Assembly: GCA_032207245.1 (NCBI GenBank)
Contig: CM063504.1
Location: 23,854,491 to 23,918,490, forward strand
Direction of reading: 5' to 3'
Length of the DNA: 64,000 nt
Source of the DNA: Pardosa pseudoannulata
Lineage: Eukaryota; Arthropoda; Arachnida; Araneae; Lycosidae
Below the pieces are notes generated by a model that saw only the letters and a program-made list of their open reading frames with translations, ran no database searches and was not told the DNA's origin. Shown here piece after piece: positions 55,820 through 64,000 of the stretch; positions within the stretch are counted from its first letter, which is position 1, and every line of letters starts with the position of its first letter. The translations under genes and the position numbers were made by a program.

Positions 55820-56546
55820 CTCAAACCCTAGCATTAGAAGACTGGTAGCTTTAATATCTAATACATTTTATTATATAAAGTGCACAACTAGTTGTTACAA
55901 CAATCCTAAATACAAAATTCCAACATTCTATTATAATTTTTAATAATATAATTCAAACTCATGAACTTTTATCTTGTATAAATACTTTGTCGGTAATAGA
56001 ATCCAAATGCATGATCAATAGTTATTTTAGATTTTGGTCAGAAAACTGAGCAACGCCTTATCTATGGTGTCAGTGATTATCCGATCTAGAGTTTTACACT
56101 AAACTTGTTGTAGCAAACAACGATTAAGGGAAAGTCTCACCAAAGTCGTTTAACGGATAACAGCAATTAAGCCATGGCACCAACCAATGGTGGAACGCAA
56201 TTCTCTGTTTAAAAAGAGATTAATCGTGGTTAACCATTAAACGACTTTGGTGAGACCGGCCCTTAAAATGTCGATTTTAAACTAAAAATTAATTAACTCA
56301 GTCGTACGTGTCATCGAATTGCATCGAAGGATATTTTTTTTCCAACGGAATTCTCAAAACTTTTAGACAGCTCAGTAAATAAATCCACAATCTATTCAGG
56401 GAACAATCTGAGTACCGACAGCTGTAAGATAAAGTATTAGTTTGTTTTCTTTAGCATTAAATACAAAATCTTTAAATTACGTTTTTACTTCAAATTTGAG
56501 AGTTCTCACCTAAACGTACAGCTTGGATGCTAACCCCCTTCATACA
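55820..56546. mobile_element. Dispersed element, copy B
   Basis: Homologous in order to copy A (49215-50015): GTCGGTAATAGAATCCAAAT, AGAAAACTGAGCAACGCC, TTATCTATGGTGTCAGTG, TAAAGTATTAGTTTGTTTTC and the end CTAACCCCCTTCATACAAG. It is interrupted by a short MITE (56128-56262) and followed directly by a SINE (56555-56732). Its left part is adjacent to the hAT-like element, which may have inserted into it. Confidence 0.5.
56124..56266. mobile_element. 135-bp MITE with long TIRs
   Basis: TTAA, then GGGAAAGTCTCACCAAAG...; the right end in reverse complement is GGGCCGGTCTCACCAAAG..., then TTAA. The 20 bases GTCTCACCAAAGTCGTTTAA are identical in both arms, and weaker pairing continues inward (TAAC, ATTAA blocks), so nearly the whole element can fold back. 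GGGCCGGTYTCACCA termini are typical of PIF/Harbinger MITEs; the flanking TTAA leaves some doubt about the exact target duplication. Confidence 0.85.
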
Positions 56547-56554
56547 AGACAGTT

Positions 56555-56732
56555 GCCGAACGATGGCGAATGGTTAGGGTGCTAGCCCTGGGTACCGGAG
56601 TTCATGGGTTCGAACCAAACTGAGGCATGGATGTTCGTAGCCGTTCGGAATCGGCTTTAAAATGTAGGTCCCGGTCTCATTTGCCCTCATGCAACAAAAA
56701 GTAGATTGTAGCACTCCAAAACCAAACTCACC
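56555..56732 (+). mobile_element. tRNA-derived SINE, full length
   Basis: 178 bp. The head GCCGAACGATGGCGAATGG has one base missing from the A box; GGGTTCGAACCAAACTGAGG at the B box is altered. The body GGCATGGATGTTCGTAGCCG and TCGGAATCGGCTTTAAAATG is intact, and the tail is CTCCAAAACCAAACTCACC. The flanks AGACAGTT (56547-56554) and AGACAATT (56733-56740) are an imperfect target-site duplication. Confidence 0.92.
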
Positions 56733-56740
56733 AGACAATT

Positions 56741-58425
56741 ATTATGACATACTGACTGGATTGAACATGTGTAAAAGGAATGCTTATAGAAGATCTTTAA
56801 TAAAGCTACTTTTGAAGCAACTTTAAAAAAAATTATATTAAAATTTAAATACACATCTCCTTTAAAAATCTTCAAGCATTTGATTTTTTTTTAATTTTTA
56901 AGATTTCTGAATCTTTTAATACAAACTCCACTGAAATTTTAGAATTAGAACCTGTAAAACTATAAAAACCTTTGAATTTAATATCAGAACTGTTACGGAA
57001 ACTATAAACACCTAAATGCTTTTTACTGAAAATGTTTTTCTACTTGCGTGCACTCTAAATAAAGTATATATGGCACTTATTAATTTCAAATTTTCACAGT
57101 AAATACATTATAGATGTACTGTGAAACTTTACCTACATTATTTAATTGTTATTAATTTCATTTATTATTTACAGTATTTGAAATGAAATTTTTTAACATT
57201 TAAGCCTTTTTTGAAAATTTAATCCCCTGGTGTAATATTTCCGATAATTTTTAAAAATTTGAATAGGTAGAGAACTATGCTTAATAATTGCTATTTACAA
57301 AAAAAAAGGAAAAATTGATGAAATTCCCTTTGATGTTGTGAATCTGAGCACAGTGTCAGGAAAGTTTTAAAATTTTTAAAACACGCTAGCATTCTTCACT
57401 TTATATAAACAGGACTTATTCTTAACAAAATAAATTCATCTAACCTAATTATATAATATAGAGATCAAATAATTAAAATCTCATGGATTTATGATAATAA
57501 CTTTTAAAAAATTGTATAACTCCAAAAATAAAAAATATTTCTTTTAAAGTTGCTTAATGGTAATGTATAACCATAATCAATTTTACATAAATATTTCGCT
57601 AACGACATATTAAATTTTTGGACAAGTTAATCAATACAAAATAGTTTTTAATGTCCATTTTCGCCTTAACCGCTTTAATAAACCGATTTAAATATCACTA
57701 AAAAATAAAGGTTTGGAAAATTATTTATCTGTTAACTAGACATTTTAAATTTATACGTAAAACAGATAAAGGCTACAGCCCGAGTTTCTCTAATTTCTGT
57801 CGTAAATTTTATTTAAAAGCTTAATACATTTCAAACTGTACTTCAACAGAGTAAAAAATGGTTAACGAAATAAATAGAAATATTGTTTTATTCTACCAGT
57901 CAATCAATCTACCAGTGAAAGATAGATTTAAAAAATGAAAACTAAGCACTCTCATCAGTCTTACAATTTTTTTTTTAATTTTACTTAGATTCAACAATTT
58001 GTAGTGCTTCTAATAAGATAAAACGGGCTAATACATAGTTAGATTGCACTGCGAGACAAAAGTAAAGCTCAAAAGTCTTTCTTTCACTGCTACACAAGCG
58101 TAATATTGAGCTTGTCGGGAAGAGTCATTGAAAAAGAATAACCATTAATCACAAAAGTGTCAAAAGCGTCTGTTAATAGCTTGTTTGTCCTTCAGTAACT
58201 GATGCTTCATATATAGTCACGACTCACTTATCTTCCTCTGTTCTTGGAATTCAACTAGCTGTGTACTTGTTATGAATTTCCGAGTGACTCTTTCTAGTAG
58301 AACCACTATTATATATTTTAAAAATTCTTGTATTATTTTAGAAAAAGAAAATGCATGATCCTTATATACAATTCTAGCTTTTTACAGTGAAAGAGTCGAG
58401 AACAAAGGAGTGTAAAGCACAAAAT
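56741..58425. other. Unique AT-rich stretch; no gene recognised
   Basis: No coding frame, repeat or RNA recognised. A TATA-like CTTCATATATAGTCACGAC followed by TCACTTATC near 58205-58235 resembles a core promoter but has no further support. Confidence 0.45.
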
Positions 58426-58703
58426 GAAAGTTTTTAGACAATTAATGAAAATGAGGAGTTGTTTGCGCTACGATTTACTTTTTTGCTACACTAGGATTAA
58501 TAAGACTGGTACTTATAACTTAAGCAGATTCTGATCGACTATGAACATCCATGCAAGCAGTGGAGTGAAGTTTGGAGGCAATTAGTGGAAATGATGAATT
58601 GGTTGCGCTACGGTCTACTTTTTTGCTACACGAGGATTAATAAGACTGGTACCTATTACTTAAAGCAGATTCTGAACAACTTTGAACATCCATGCCAGCA
58701 GTG
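58426..58703. repeat. 139-bp tandem duplication containing SINE parts
   Basis: GAAAGTTTTTAGACAATTAATGAAAATGA (from 58426) and TGAAGTTTGGAGGCAATTAGTGG (from 58565) begin two units. Both continue with GCGCTACG, TTTACTTTTTTGCTACAC, AGGATTAATAAGACTGGTAC and TGAACATCCATGC. The duplicated unit includes the SINE tail and body plus about 35 bp of flank. Confidence 0.88.
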
Positions 58704-58775
58704 GGAATCGAACCCATAAATTCCGGTGCCCAAGGGCAGACTCGTACTCCTTCGAGTACCTCGACGCACTCATGT
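58600..58775 (-). mobile_element. Divergent SINE subfamily copy
   Basis: On the plus strand: TTGCGCTACGGTCTAC, CTACACGAGGATTAATAAG, CATCCATGCCAGCAGTGG, GAATCGAACCCATAAATTCC (B-box complement) and GGGCAGACTCGTACTCCTTC, ending in CGAGTACCTCGACGC. The tRNA-like head differs from the main family beyond the B box, so this copy is either a subfamily or rearranged at its 5' end. The overlapping 74-77-codon frames on both strands are incidental. Confidence 0.75.
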
Positions 58776-58779
58776 GGGG

Positions 58780-60610
58780 CATTTCATACGTAACAAAGTT
58801 TGAACTACCTACAAAACAAATTTCAGGACAAAGTTTTAAAATATACACTAGCTCTATTAAAATTTTAGGCAAACACATTTGCATTCTAAATTGTTTAAGG
58901 AATATACTACACTAAAATTTAATGAAAAACTATAACTAAAAAATTAATTAACAAATTCAGTTATATTTAACAGAATAACAACAACAATAAACAAGTTATT
59001 AGCAGCAATCGAAGAGAAATTCCTAAAAGAATAGTACAAGCAACACTGTAGTTTTATAAAAACTGGTAGTGTAATAAATTATCAGCTTTTATCTATAAGA
59101 TTCCTGATGGGCATATAATTAAACAAATTAACAAGTTTTTCATGCAATGATTGTAGGGTCCGAAAAAAAAACAAAAAATATCAGAGGGACATACAAAGCT
59201 CTTACTGGAAAATATTTACTTCTATTACATATTTACTACCTTGAAGAGTGCCACCAACTACTCTTCCAGGAGCACATTGCAGCGACAAAATGCAAACAAT
59301 CTACTGTAATGGATCAATGGAATTTCATGATTTCCTGGACAAGTATAACCCCTGATATTAAGATATCTATATGAGTCTGCATTTAAGTTTATGCTTGCGT
59401 TGATGGACAGTTCAGTTTTCCTGTAATGTACATCAACACAATTTTCCTGTAATGTACATCAACACACTTTTTCTGTAGTGTACATCAACATCCTGTAATT
59501 CCTCTAAAATTTACACTACGAGCTTAACAACAGACGGATTAGCTTATGTTCTTTATGTTCAGAAAATACTTTCAAAAGCCGAAAGAGCAAGAAATATTTA
59601 CTTCATTACTAAGTTCATAAACATACTTCAAACAGTATGGATTAATCTACATTAAAAATGGTTTTTCCTTTCTTGGGCCTCAAAAAGTAATACCAAACCT
59701 CCCTTACCGCCCTGAGCTCTCTTTGATACTAACCCAGAAAGTCAAATTCCTTCTCCCCCTGCTACATTCTCTATCAAAAATTAATTAGGTTTTTAATAAT
59801 TGGCTTTAGTCCTCAAAAGACATAATAAAATAAAACATGTCGAATTTTGATATGTTGAATGCCTGATTCTGATAGAGAGAAGGGAGAACCTGGTTATTCT
59901 CTTCCTTCTAGAAACATCAACATGTGTAAGACCACACTCATCACAGGTCCTTCCTGTTCTATGTAATTACATCGATCACCTAAACGAGGAGGCGGAGAAG
60001 CTTTCAAGAGCCTCGAGATGATTGACAGCTGGTATTCACGCCTACTTCTGAGGGTCCCATTATGTTCTTAGACTGGATCAAGTGAAGTCTCAACGTTTGT
60101 CTCAACCCCCCCCCCCTTGGAAATGTTCCACTGGCCGCGTTATTCTTTTACCCCGAAACCGTCCTAAAAAAATGAAACCTCTAGGAATTTTCAATTTTTT
60201 TCCTCATTCTTTGAAATGCATTTTGTAATTTAATAAAGAACATAAAACTTATTTTATTTAGTAGATTCATGAGCTATAAACGAATCTTCAACTGACAATT
60301 TTTATCAAGCAATATTATTACTACTATAATATTGATTGAAGCTCCCATGAAATCATTTTGCACATTATTTTAAAATGTCTCTTAGGTTGCAATTTATACT
60401 TAGAAACTTTTAAAAGATCGATTGACTTAATGTAGAAAGACGACAAAAACGACTTTCCGGTACACAAAATGGTCACCATTAAACCTTTCTCTGTTTAGAT
60501 GAAACTGTTATTCACTGTTATTTACCTATGTGTGTGTATATATATACATACATAGGTATAAAAATTATAACGTATTTATATATAGTCTGTATGTGTCTGT
60601 GTAAAAAGTA
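58780..60610. other. Unique stretch with a less AT-rich block
   Basis: A 75-codon plus frame (59147-59374) is of unknown nature. From 59690 to 60180 composition becomes more balanced (AAACGAGGAGGCGGAGAAGC, CCTCGAGATGATTGACAGC), but stops break every frame. A C11 run lies at 60106-60116. No gene supported. Confidence 0.45.
59416..59493. repeat. Three 26-bp tandem repeats
   Basis: TTTTCCTGTAATGTACATCA units start at 59416, 59442 and 59468 (the last with TTTTTCTGTAGTG), followed by a partial TCCTGTAATTCC. Confidence 0.9.
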
Positions 60611-60611
60611 T

Positions 60612-60619
<8 letters not shown>

Positions 60620-60697
<78 letters not shown>
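60620..60697. repeat. (TA)n microsatellite abutting a transposon end
   Basis: About 75 bp of TA units with one CATA, ending exactly at the left terminus of the pogo/Tigger-like element, which targets TA. Confidence 0.95.
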
Positions 60698-60700
<3 letters not shown>

Positions 60701-61482
60701 TGCACTCCGCTTAATGTGATCAGTTTGTAACACCGTGATTTTGATAACAATAAACGTTATGCAAAATTAGATAAATTTACCCCCCTCCTTTTAATTCACA
60801 CGTACTAAATTTCAAAACAAAATGAAAAAACACACCTTATATTTATGTATTGTATATTATCCTTTAAAAGATAAGAATTGTACAATTGTACACAAAATTA
60901 AAGAATTGATCAATTGTTGACTGTCTACAATTTTTTCTAAGCTCATTGATAAATAGTTCGTAATCAGAATCAACCTGTCATAACTATTTAAAATTTCGGT
61001 CTTTTGTTTTAATATTAAATCATTTCGCTTTCTGACTTCCATATCGATAAGCTGCACGTAAGCGAGTAAGGAATAAAATGTGCATACGCTCCTTCTCAGT
61101 TCCGATAATAATGTGTTGCCTTCTGCTTATCTGACGACCATTGACCACCAGCAGAGTGTGCGTATTTCTGAAAAATTCTCGGAACGTGTAATTCCCCACT
61201 CCTTTGTTCATTCACCATTTCCCTAGGTTAAAGAGGAGAATTCTCAGAAATTCAAACAAAAGCGAAGTAAAAGAAAATAATGGGTTCCTTTCTGAATATA
61301 TTGTGAATATTCCTTTGTCAGTTAAAATGAGGTTCGAAAACTGATCCCATTAACCGATATAATGATCACATAAAAAGATAATTTTAACATACAAATAAAT
61401 ACAAAAAATCGGGACCAAGTGATTTCGATAACAATAAGCGATTGATAACATAAACCGAGTTCACATTAAGCGGAGTCCACTG
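60698..61482. mobile_element. pogo/Tigger-like DNA transposon relic
   Basis: The left end is CACTGCACTCCGCTTAATGT. The right end in reverse complement is CAGTGGACTCCGCTTAATGT, so 18 of 20 match. Both continue with GATAACAATAA(A/G)CG-type subterminal repeats. It is flanked by TA on both sides (60696-60697, 61483-61484), the target of the Tc1/mariner/pogo group. CAGTGGACTCCGCTTA is a characteristic Tigger-type terminus. At 785 bp it is far shorter than an autonomous element, yet the interior retains a piece of the transposase N-terminus on the minus strand. It is therefore an internally deleted copy. Confidence 0.88.
60857..61057 (-). pseudogene. N-terminal pogo/Tigger transposase remnant
   Basis: The minus-strand frame contains RKRNDLILKQKTEILNSYD shortly after a Met at 61042. 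This is very like the start of the CENP-B/Psq-type helix-turn-helix of Tigger transposases (K+K.DL.LKQK.EIL..YD), which binds the element's own terminal repeats. After this helix the frame loses similarity, probably through frameshift or decay, and no second HTH or DDE domain follows within the 785-bp element. Its position inside matching terminal repeats, reading away from the right end, supports the assignment. Non-functional. Confidence 0.7.
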
Positions 61483-61489
61483 TATATAC

Positions 61490-62128
61490 GTTTTATAATA
61501 TTTGTATATTGTCTTTATAATATATATGTAAGACCATAACTTAGACCACAAGTATGGCTTATATAATGATCTATTATTTAGACCATAAGCTAAATAATAA
61601 AAACTCTAATTTAGCTTATGGTCTAAGCTAACAGGGCTTAGACCATATAAAGCGACAGTCTAGGTTTGTCAGAATATGTTAGGCTTTGTAAAAAAAAAAT
61701 AATACCAATGAATTTTAAAAGGAAGAAATCGTAAATATTTTACTATTGTTTACTAGCAATTCATTTTGTATAAGAATATAATTAATAATACTTATTCCGG
61801 AAAATTCTGTTTTTAAAATATTTTTCTTATTTATCGTGTGTAATTATCATGTGCATAGTATACCAATCGATGAATGTCCTTGAAGAAATATGCTCGCTGC
61901 ATTATTGGTGAACTAGAATGAGCTCTATACATATATTGGGCGATAAATATGCGATACCACGATATCTAATACAACTGAATTGCTACGATCCCTTTAAAAT
62001 GAGGTGTGTTTTAAGCTGACCCATCCGAAGACATACAGCAGCAACTAATGATGACCGTGCAGAGACAGTGACTCCATAATGGCTACCAAGCCACCGCTGA
62101 CCTACGAGCGGCCCGTCATGGTCCGATT
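61490..62128. other. Unique stretch with hairpin and small GC-rich patch
   Basis: The hairpin at 61578-61626 is listed separately. From 61980 to 62125 composition is much less AT-rich. A 17-codon ATG frame at 62079-62132 (MATKPPLTYERPVMVRF) uses mostly G/C-ending codons, but it has no upstream frame and runs into the TTAA of the next transposon. I cannot tell whether it is a truncated exon or a repeat fragment. Confidence 0.35.
61578..61626. repeat. Perfect 18-bp inverted repeat (hairpin)
   Basis: TTAGACCATAAGCTAAAT (61578-61595) and its exact complement ATTTAGCTTATGGTCTAA (61609-61626), 13-bp loop. Further TTAGACCA copies lie at about 61543 and 61638, so the stem belongs to a small cluster of the same motif. 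Confidence 0.9.
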
Positions 62129-62433
62129 TTAACCCTTTTAAGGACAGTGGTTTCGCAGCGAAACCACCTGTTAATACTTTTTCCCTGTTTTAAACACATT
62201 AATTTTTTTCTTTGTTTTTGACACTTTAATCTATAAATAGATAGTATCACTACAATTAATCTCTTTCAAATATACATTTTTGAATTTGCTTTACATGGAA
62301 GAATCAAGACTTCGATTTTCTTCATGATCTCATATGAAAATACTTAACCAAGACATTACTTCTAAATTCTTTAGCTATTTATTAATTACATTATTTTAAG
62401 GGTAATTATTCATTGCTCTCCCAAATTAATCAA

Positions 62434-62585
62434 GCCGAACGATGGCCGAATGGTTAGGGTGCTGGAATTCGGAACCGGAGTTATTGGGTTCGTAGCCGTT
62501 CGGAATCGGCTTTAAGCAGTAGGTCCCGGTCTTATTAACCCTCGTGTTGCAAAAAGTAGACCGTAGAGCTCCAAAATCAAACCAA
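62434..62585 (+). mobile_element. SINE copy with a B-box deletion
   Basis: The head is the best A-box example in the window (GCCGAACGATGGCCGAATGG). The sequence then jumps from GGGTTCG straight to TAGCCGTTCGG, lacking the rest of the B box and the GGATGTTCG segment. GTTCG occurs at both edges of the missing part in full copies, so deletion between 5-bp direct repeats is likely. The tail is CTCCAAAATCAAACCAA. Flanks AAATTAATCAA and AAATTTAATTAA are an approximate target duplication. Confidence 0.9.
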
Positions 62586-62672
62586 ATTTAATTAAAGTTT
62601 TAAGAAAGAAATATTTTTCTTCTGTACAAGGAGAACATTTCACAGTGAAATCAGCCTCTCTAAATCTCGAAA

Positions 62673-62684
62673 CCCCCCCCCCCC
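62673..62684. repeat. Poly(C) run
   Basis: Twelve C residues between TCTCGAAA and AAAGAG. Confidence 0.9.
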
Positions 62685-62809
62685 AAAGAGTGTAAAAAAA
62701 AAATTTTCATATATTTCAAATATATAAGGCTCATAGATAAAAATGTATAGCCTAATTTCGTTAAATACCAAATAATTTGAAATCATGATCTTCAAAGGGT
62801 TAATATGGT

Positions 62810-63750
62810 CCAACCCAGTAAGGAGCAAACTCTACAGAGGTAAGCTAGACTACCAGGATGAACACTAAGAAAAGATCACTCATGTACCCCGGGATCGTTA
62901 ACCTCGTACACCCCTAGAGGAGGTATGCTCCTGGGGGGTTTAAAATGAGGTAAGTTAAAGAAACAACTAAATAAGTGAAAATAACTTTTCAAATTTAGAA
63001 TTTAATATGTTACTCAAAACTTTCTGAATTCCACATCTTTTTTCAAACATTCATCTTATTTCATTACTATACGGAGCACACTTGTAATCAATATGTATAA
63101 AATTAGATTTCTAAAAAAAAAAATTCTGAAAAAACTTTTTAAAGAGCATTAATTGCTCTTTAAAAAATGCTATTTTAACTATTTATAGGACTTATCTTCA
63201 TACTCAGTAGTGAGCCATGTTATTAAATGAATTCATATTACTAAATTCAAGTAAAAATAGCTAAATTATATCCTACTTTCAAGTAATCATTAAATATTTA
63301 AGAACATAAATGTCACGGTTATTTCATAGATTTTATTCTATTCCCATTCTTACACACACACACATATATATAGCCTAAATTCATAGACTCCATAACATAG
63401 ATTTAGTGAAAAGTAATTACCTGAAATGTTGATTTTTAAAGAGATAAGAAAAAATATTAATATTTATGAATCAAGCTATACAATAATACCCGATATTTCC
63501 TTTTTTAATGAATGGCCTATTTTTCTGAAAAATAACTGAAGTTTATTCTGCATTTGAAAACTTATTACTAATCTATATATACAAATAGCAAAATAATAAA
63601 AGTACTTCTGATTTAATTTTCATTAATAATTTTAAAGTATAGGTTAAAACAAAACAAGTAACATAAATAACACCAATAACAATAAACTAATTTTGTGACA
63701 CAACCCATTTGCTATATTATATTGTCCGCAATATACTATTTATAGCCCTG
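62810..63750. other. Unique AT-rich stretch; no gene recognised
   Basis: 62880-62945 contains ACCCCTAGAGGAG...CTCCTGGGGGGT, an imperfect inverted repeat in a GC-richer patch. A short (AC)n/(TA)n tract lies at 63352-63372. Nothing else recognised. Confidence 0.45.
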
Positions 63751-63751
63751 A

Positions 63752-63753
<2 letters not shown>

Positions 63754-63812
<59 letters not shown>

Positions 63813-63823
63813 TATATACATAT

Positions 63824-63886
<63 letters not shown>
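63754..63886. repeat. (TA)n microsatellite
   Basis: About 130 bp of TA units with CATA/ACATA interruptions near 63806-63832. The 73-codon frame across it is an artefact. Confidence 0.95.
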
Positions 63887-63888
<2 letters not shown>

Positions 63889-63938
63889 AGGAAAATTCTC
63901 AGGGGTTTTCAAAACTTAAATCAAGGGTAAAAATTCCC

Positions 63939-63999
63939 TCGTCCTTTTGCATTCCCCTTATATAGGTTAGGGGTTAAAAAGGGAAATGCAAAAGGACGA
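63939..63999. repeat. Inverted repeat at the window edge, 20 of 21 bp
   Basis: The 21 bases at 63939-63959 (starting TCGTCCTTTTGCATT) pair with 63979-63999 (ending AATGCAAAAGGACGA) with one mismatch, around a 19-bp loop. It may be a fold-back element or a terminal part of a transposon that continues past the window. Confidence 0.85.
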
Positions 64000-64000
64000 A

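Larger units (their letters stand above)
62129..62803. mobile_element. TTAA-flanked piggyBac-like MITE carrying a SINE
   Basis: TTAA (62129-62132) then CCCTTTTAAGG. The right end in reverse complement is CCCTTTGAAGA, then TTAA (62800-62803); 9 of the first 10 terminal bases match. Just inside the left end is GTGGTTTCG/CGAAACCAC (9-bp perfect stem, 3-bp loop), like subterminal hairpins of such elements. A SINE (62434-62585) is inserted in the interior, so the MITE is older than that SINE. No transposase. Confidence 0.72.

Overview
The window looks like non-coding DNA from the nuclear genome of an AT-rich invertebrate animal. Its base composition, long (TA)n and (ATAC)n microsatellites, satellite arrays and a tRNA-derived SINE family with (CCAAA)n-type tails would fit an arachnid such as a spider, but no protein marker settles the taxon. 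I found no intact protein-coding gene, no genuine tRNA or rRNA gene and no CRISPR array. Almost every open frame present is a chance or repeat-generated reading frame. Only two protein-derived stretches are recognisable, both relics of DNA-transposon proteins: a GRPKT...VRESV helix-turn-helix relic near 20.54 kb (+) and a pogo/Tigger-like N-terminal relic near 61.0 kb (-).

Layout. 1-6.2 kb holds three abutting tandem-repeat families: a ~235/~213-bp satellite with a long-long-short-short higher-order pattern, a ~176-bp family and a ~370-bp family. 6.2-13 kb is mostly unique AT-rich sequence with one inverted-repeat element (8.07-8.62 kb) and one very old SINE (10.95-11.13 kb). 13.0-16.6 kb is a recent direct tandem duplication whose two copies differ by one whole SINE. 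17-24 kb carries a second tRNA-like repeat, a run of nuclear-receptor half-sites, a degraded transposon that was itself duplicated, a hAT terminus and a less AT-rich island. 25.1-25.7 kb is a large (ATAC/AT)n array with a 57-bp superperiod. 27.1-28.0 kb is a duplicated block with nested 52-bp repeats.

28.3-33.9 kb contains two copies of a ~0.8-kb dispersed element with exchanged middles. Between them are a textbook SINE and a four-unit tandem array, each unit with its own (TA)n tract and one unit interrupted by a hAT-like element. 35.4-36.7 kb (86/89-bp units) and 38.95-39.58 kb (157-bp units) are further tandem arrays. 41.8-63 kb is dominated by single mobile elements: SINEs with target-site duplications, TTAA-flanked TIR elements at 43.3-44.2, 55.06-55.63 and 62.13-62.80 kb, a hAT-like element at 54.6-55.8 kb containing one of them, a short MITE at 56.13-56.26 kb, and a pogo/Tigger-like element at 60.70-61.48 kb. 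The window ends in a strong inverted repeat.

The features form no pathway. What can be read here is a history of insertion, nesting, tandem duplication and unequal exchange. The likeliest genuine host signals are a few less AT-rich unique blocks that could be conserved non-coding elements, one TATA/initiator/splice-donor arrangement near 43.12-43.19 kb, and the half-site cluster near 18.49 kb; all three are inferences.
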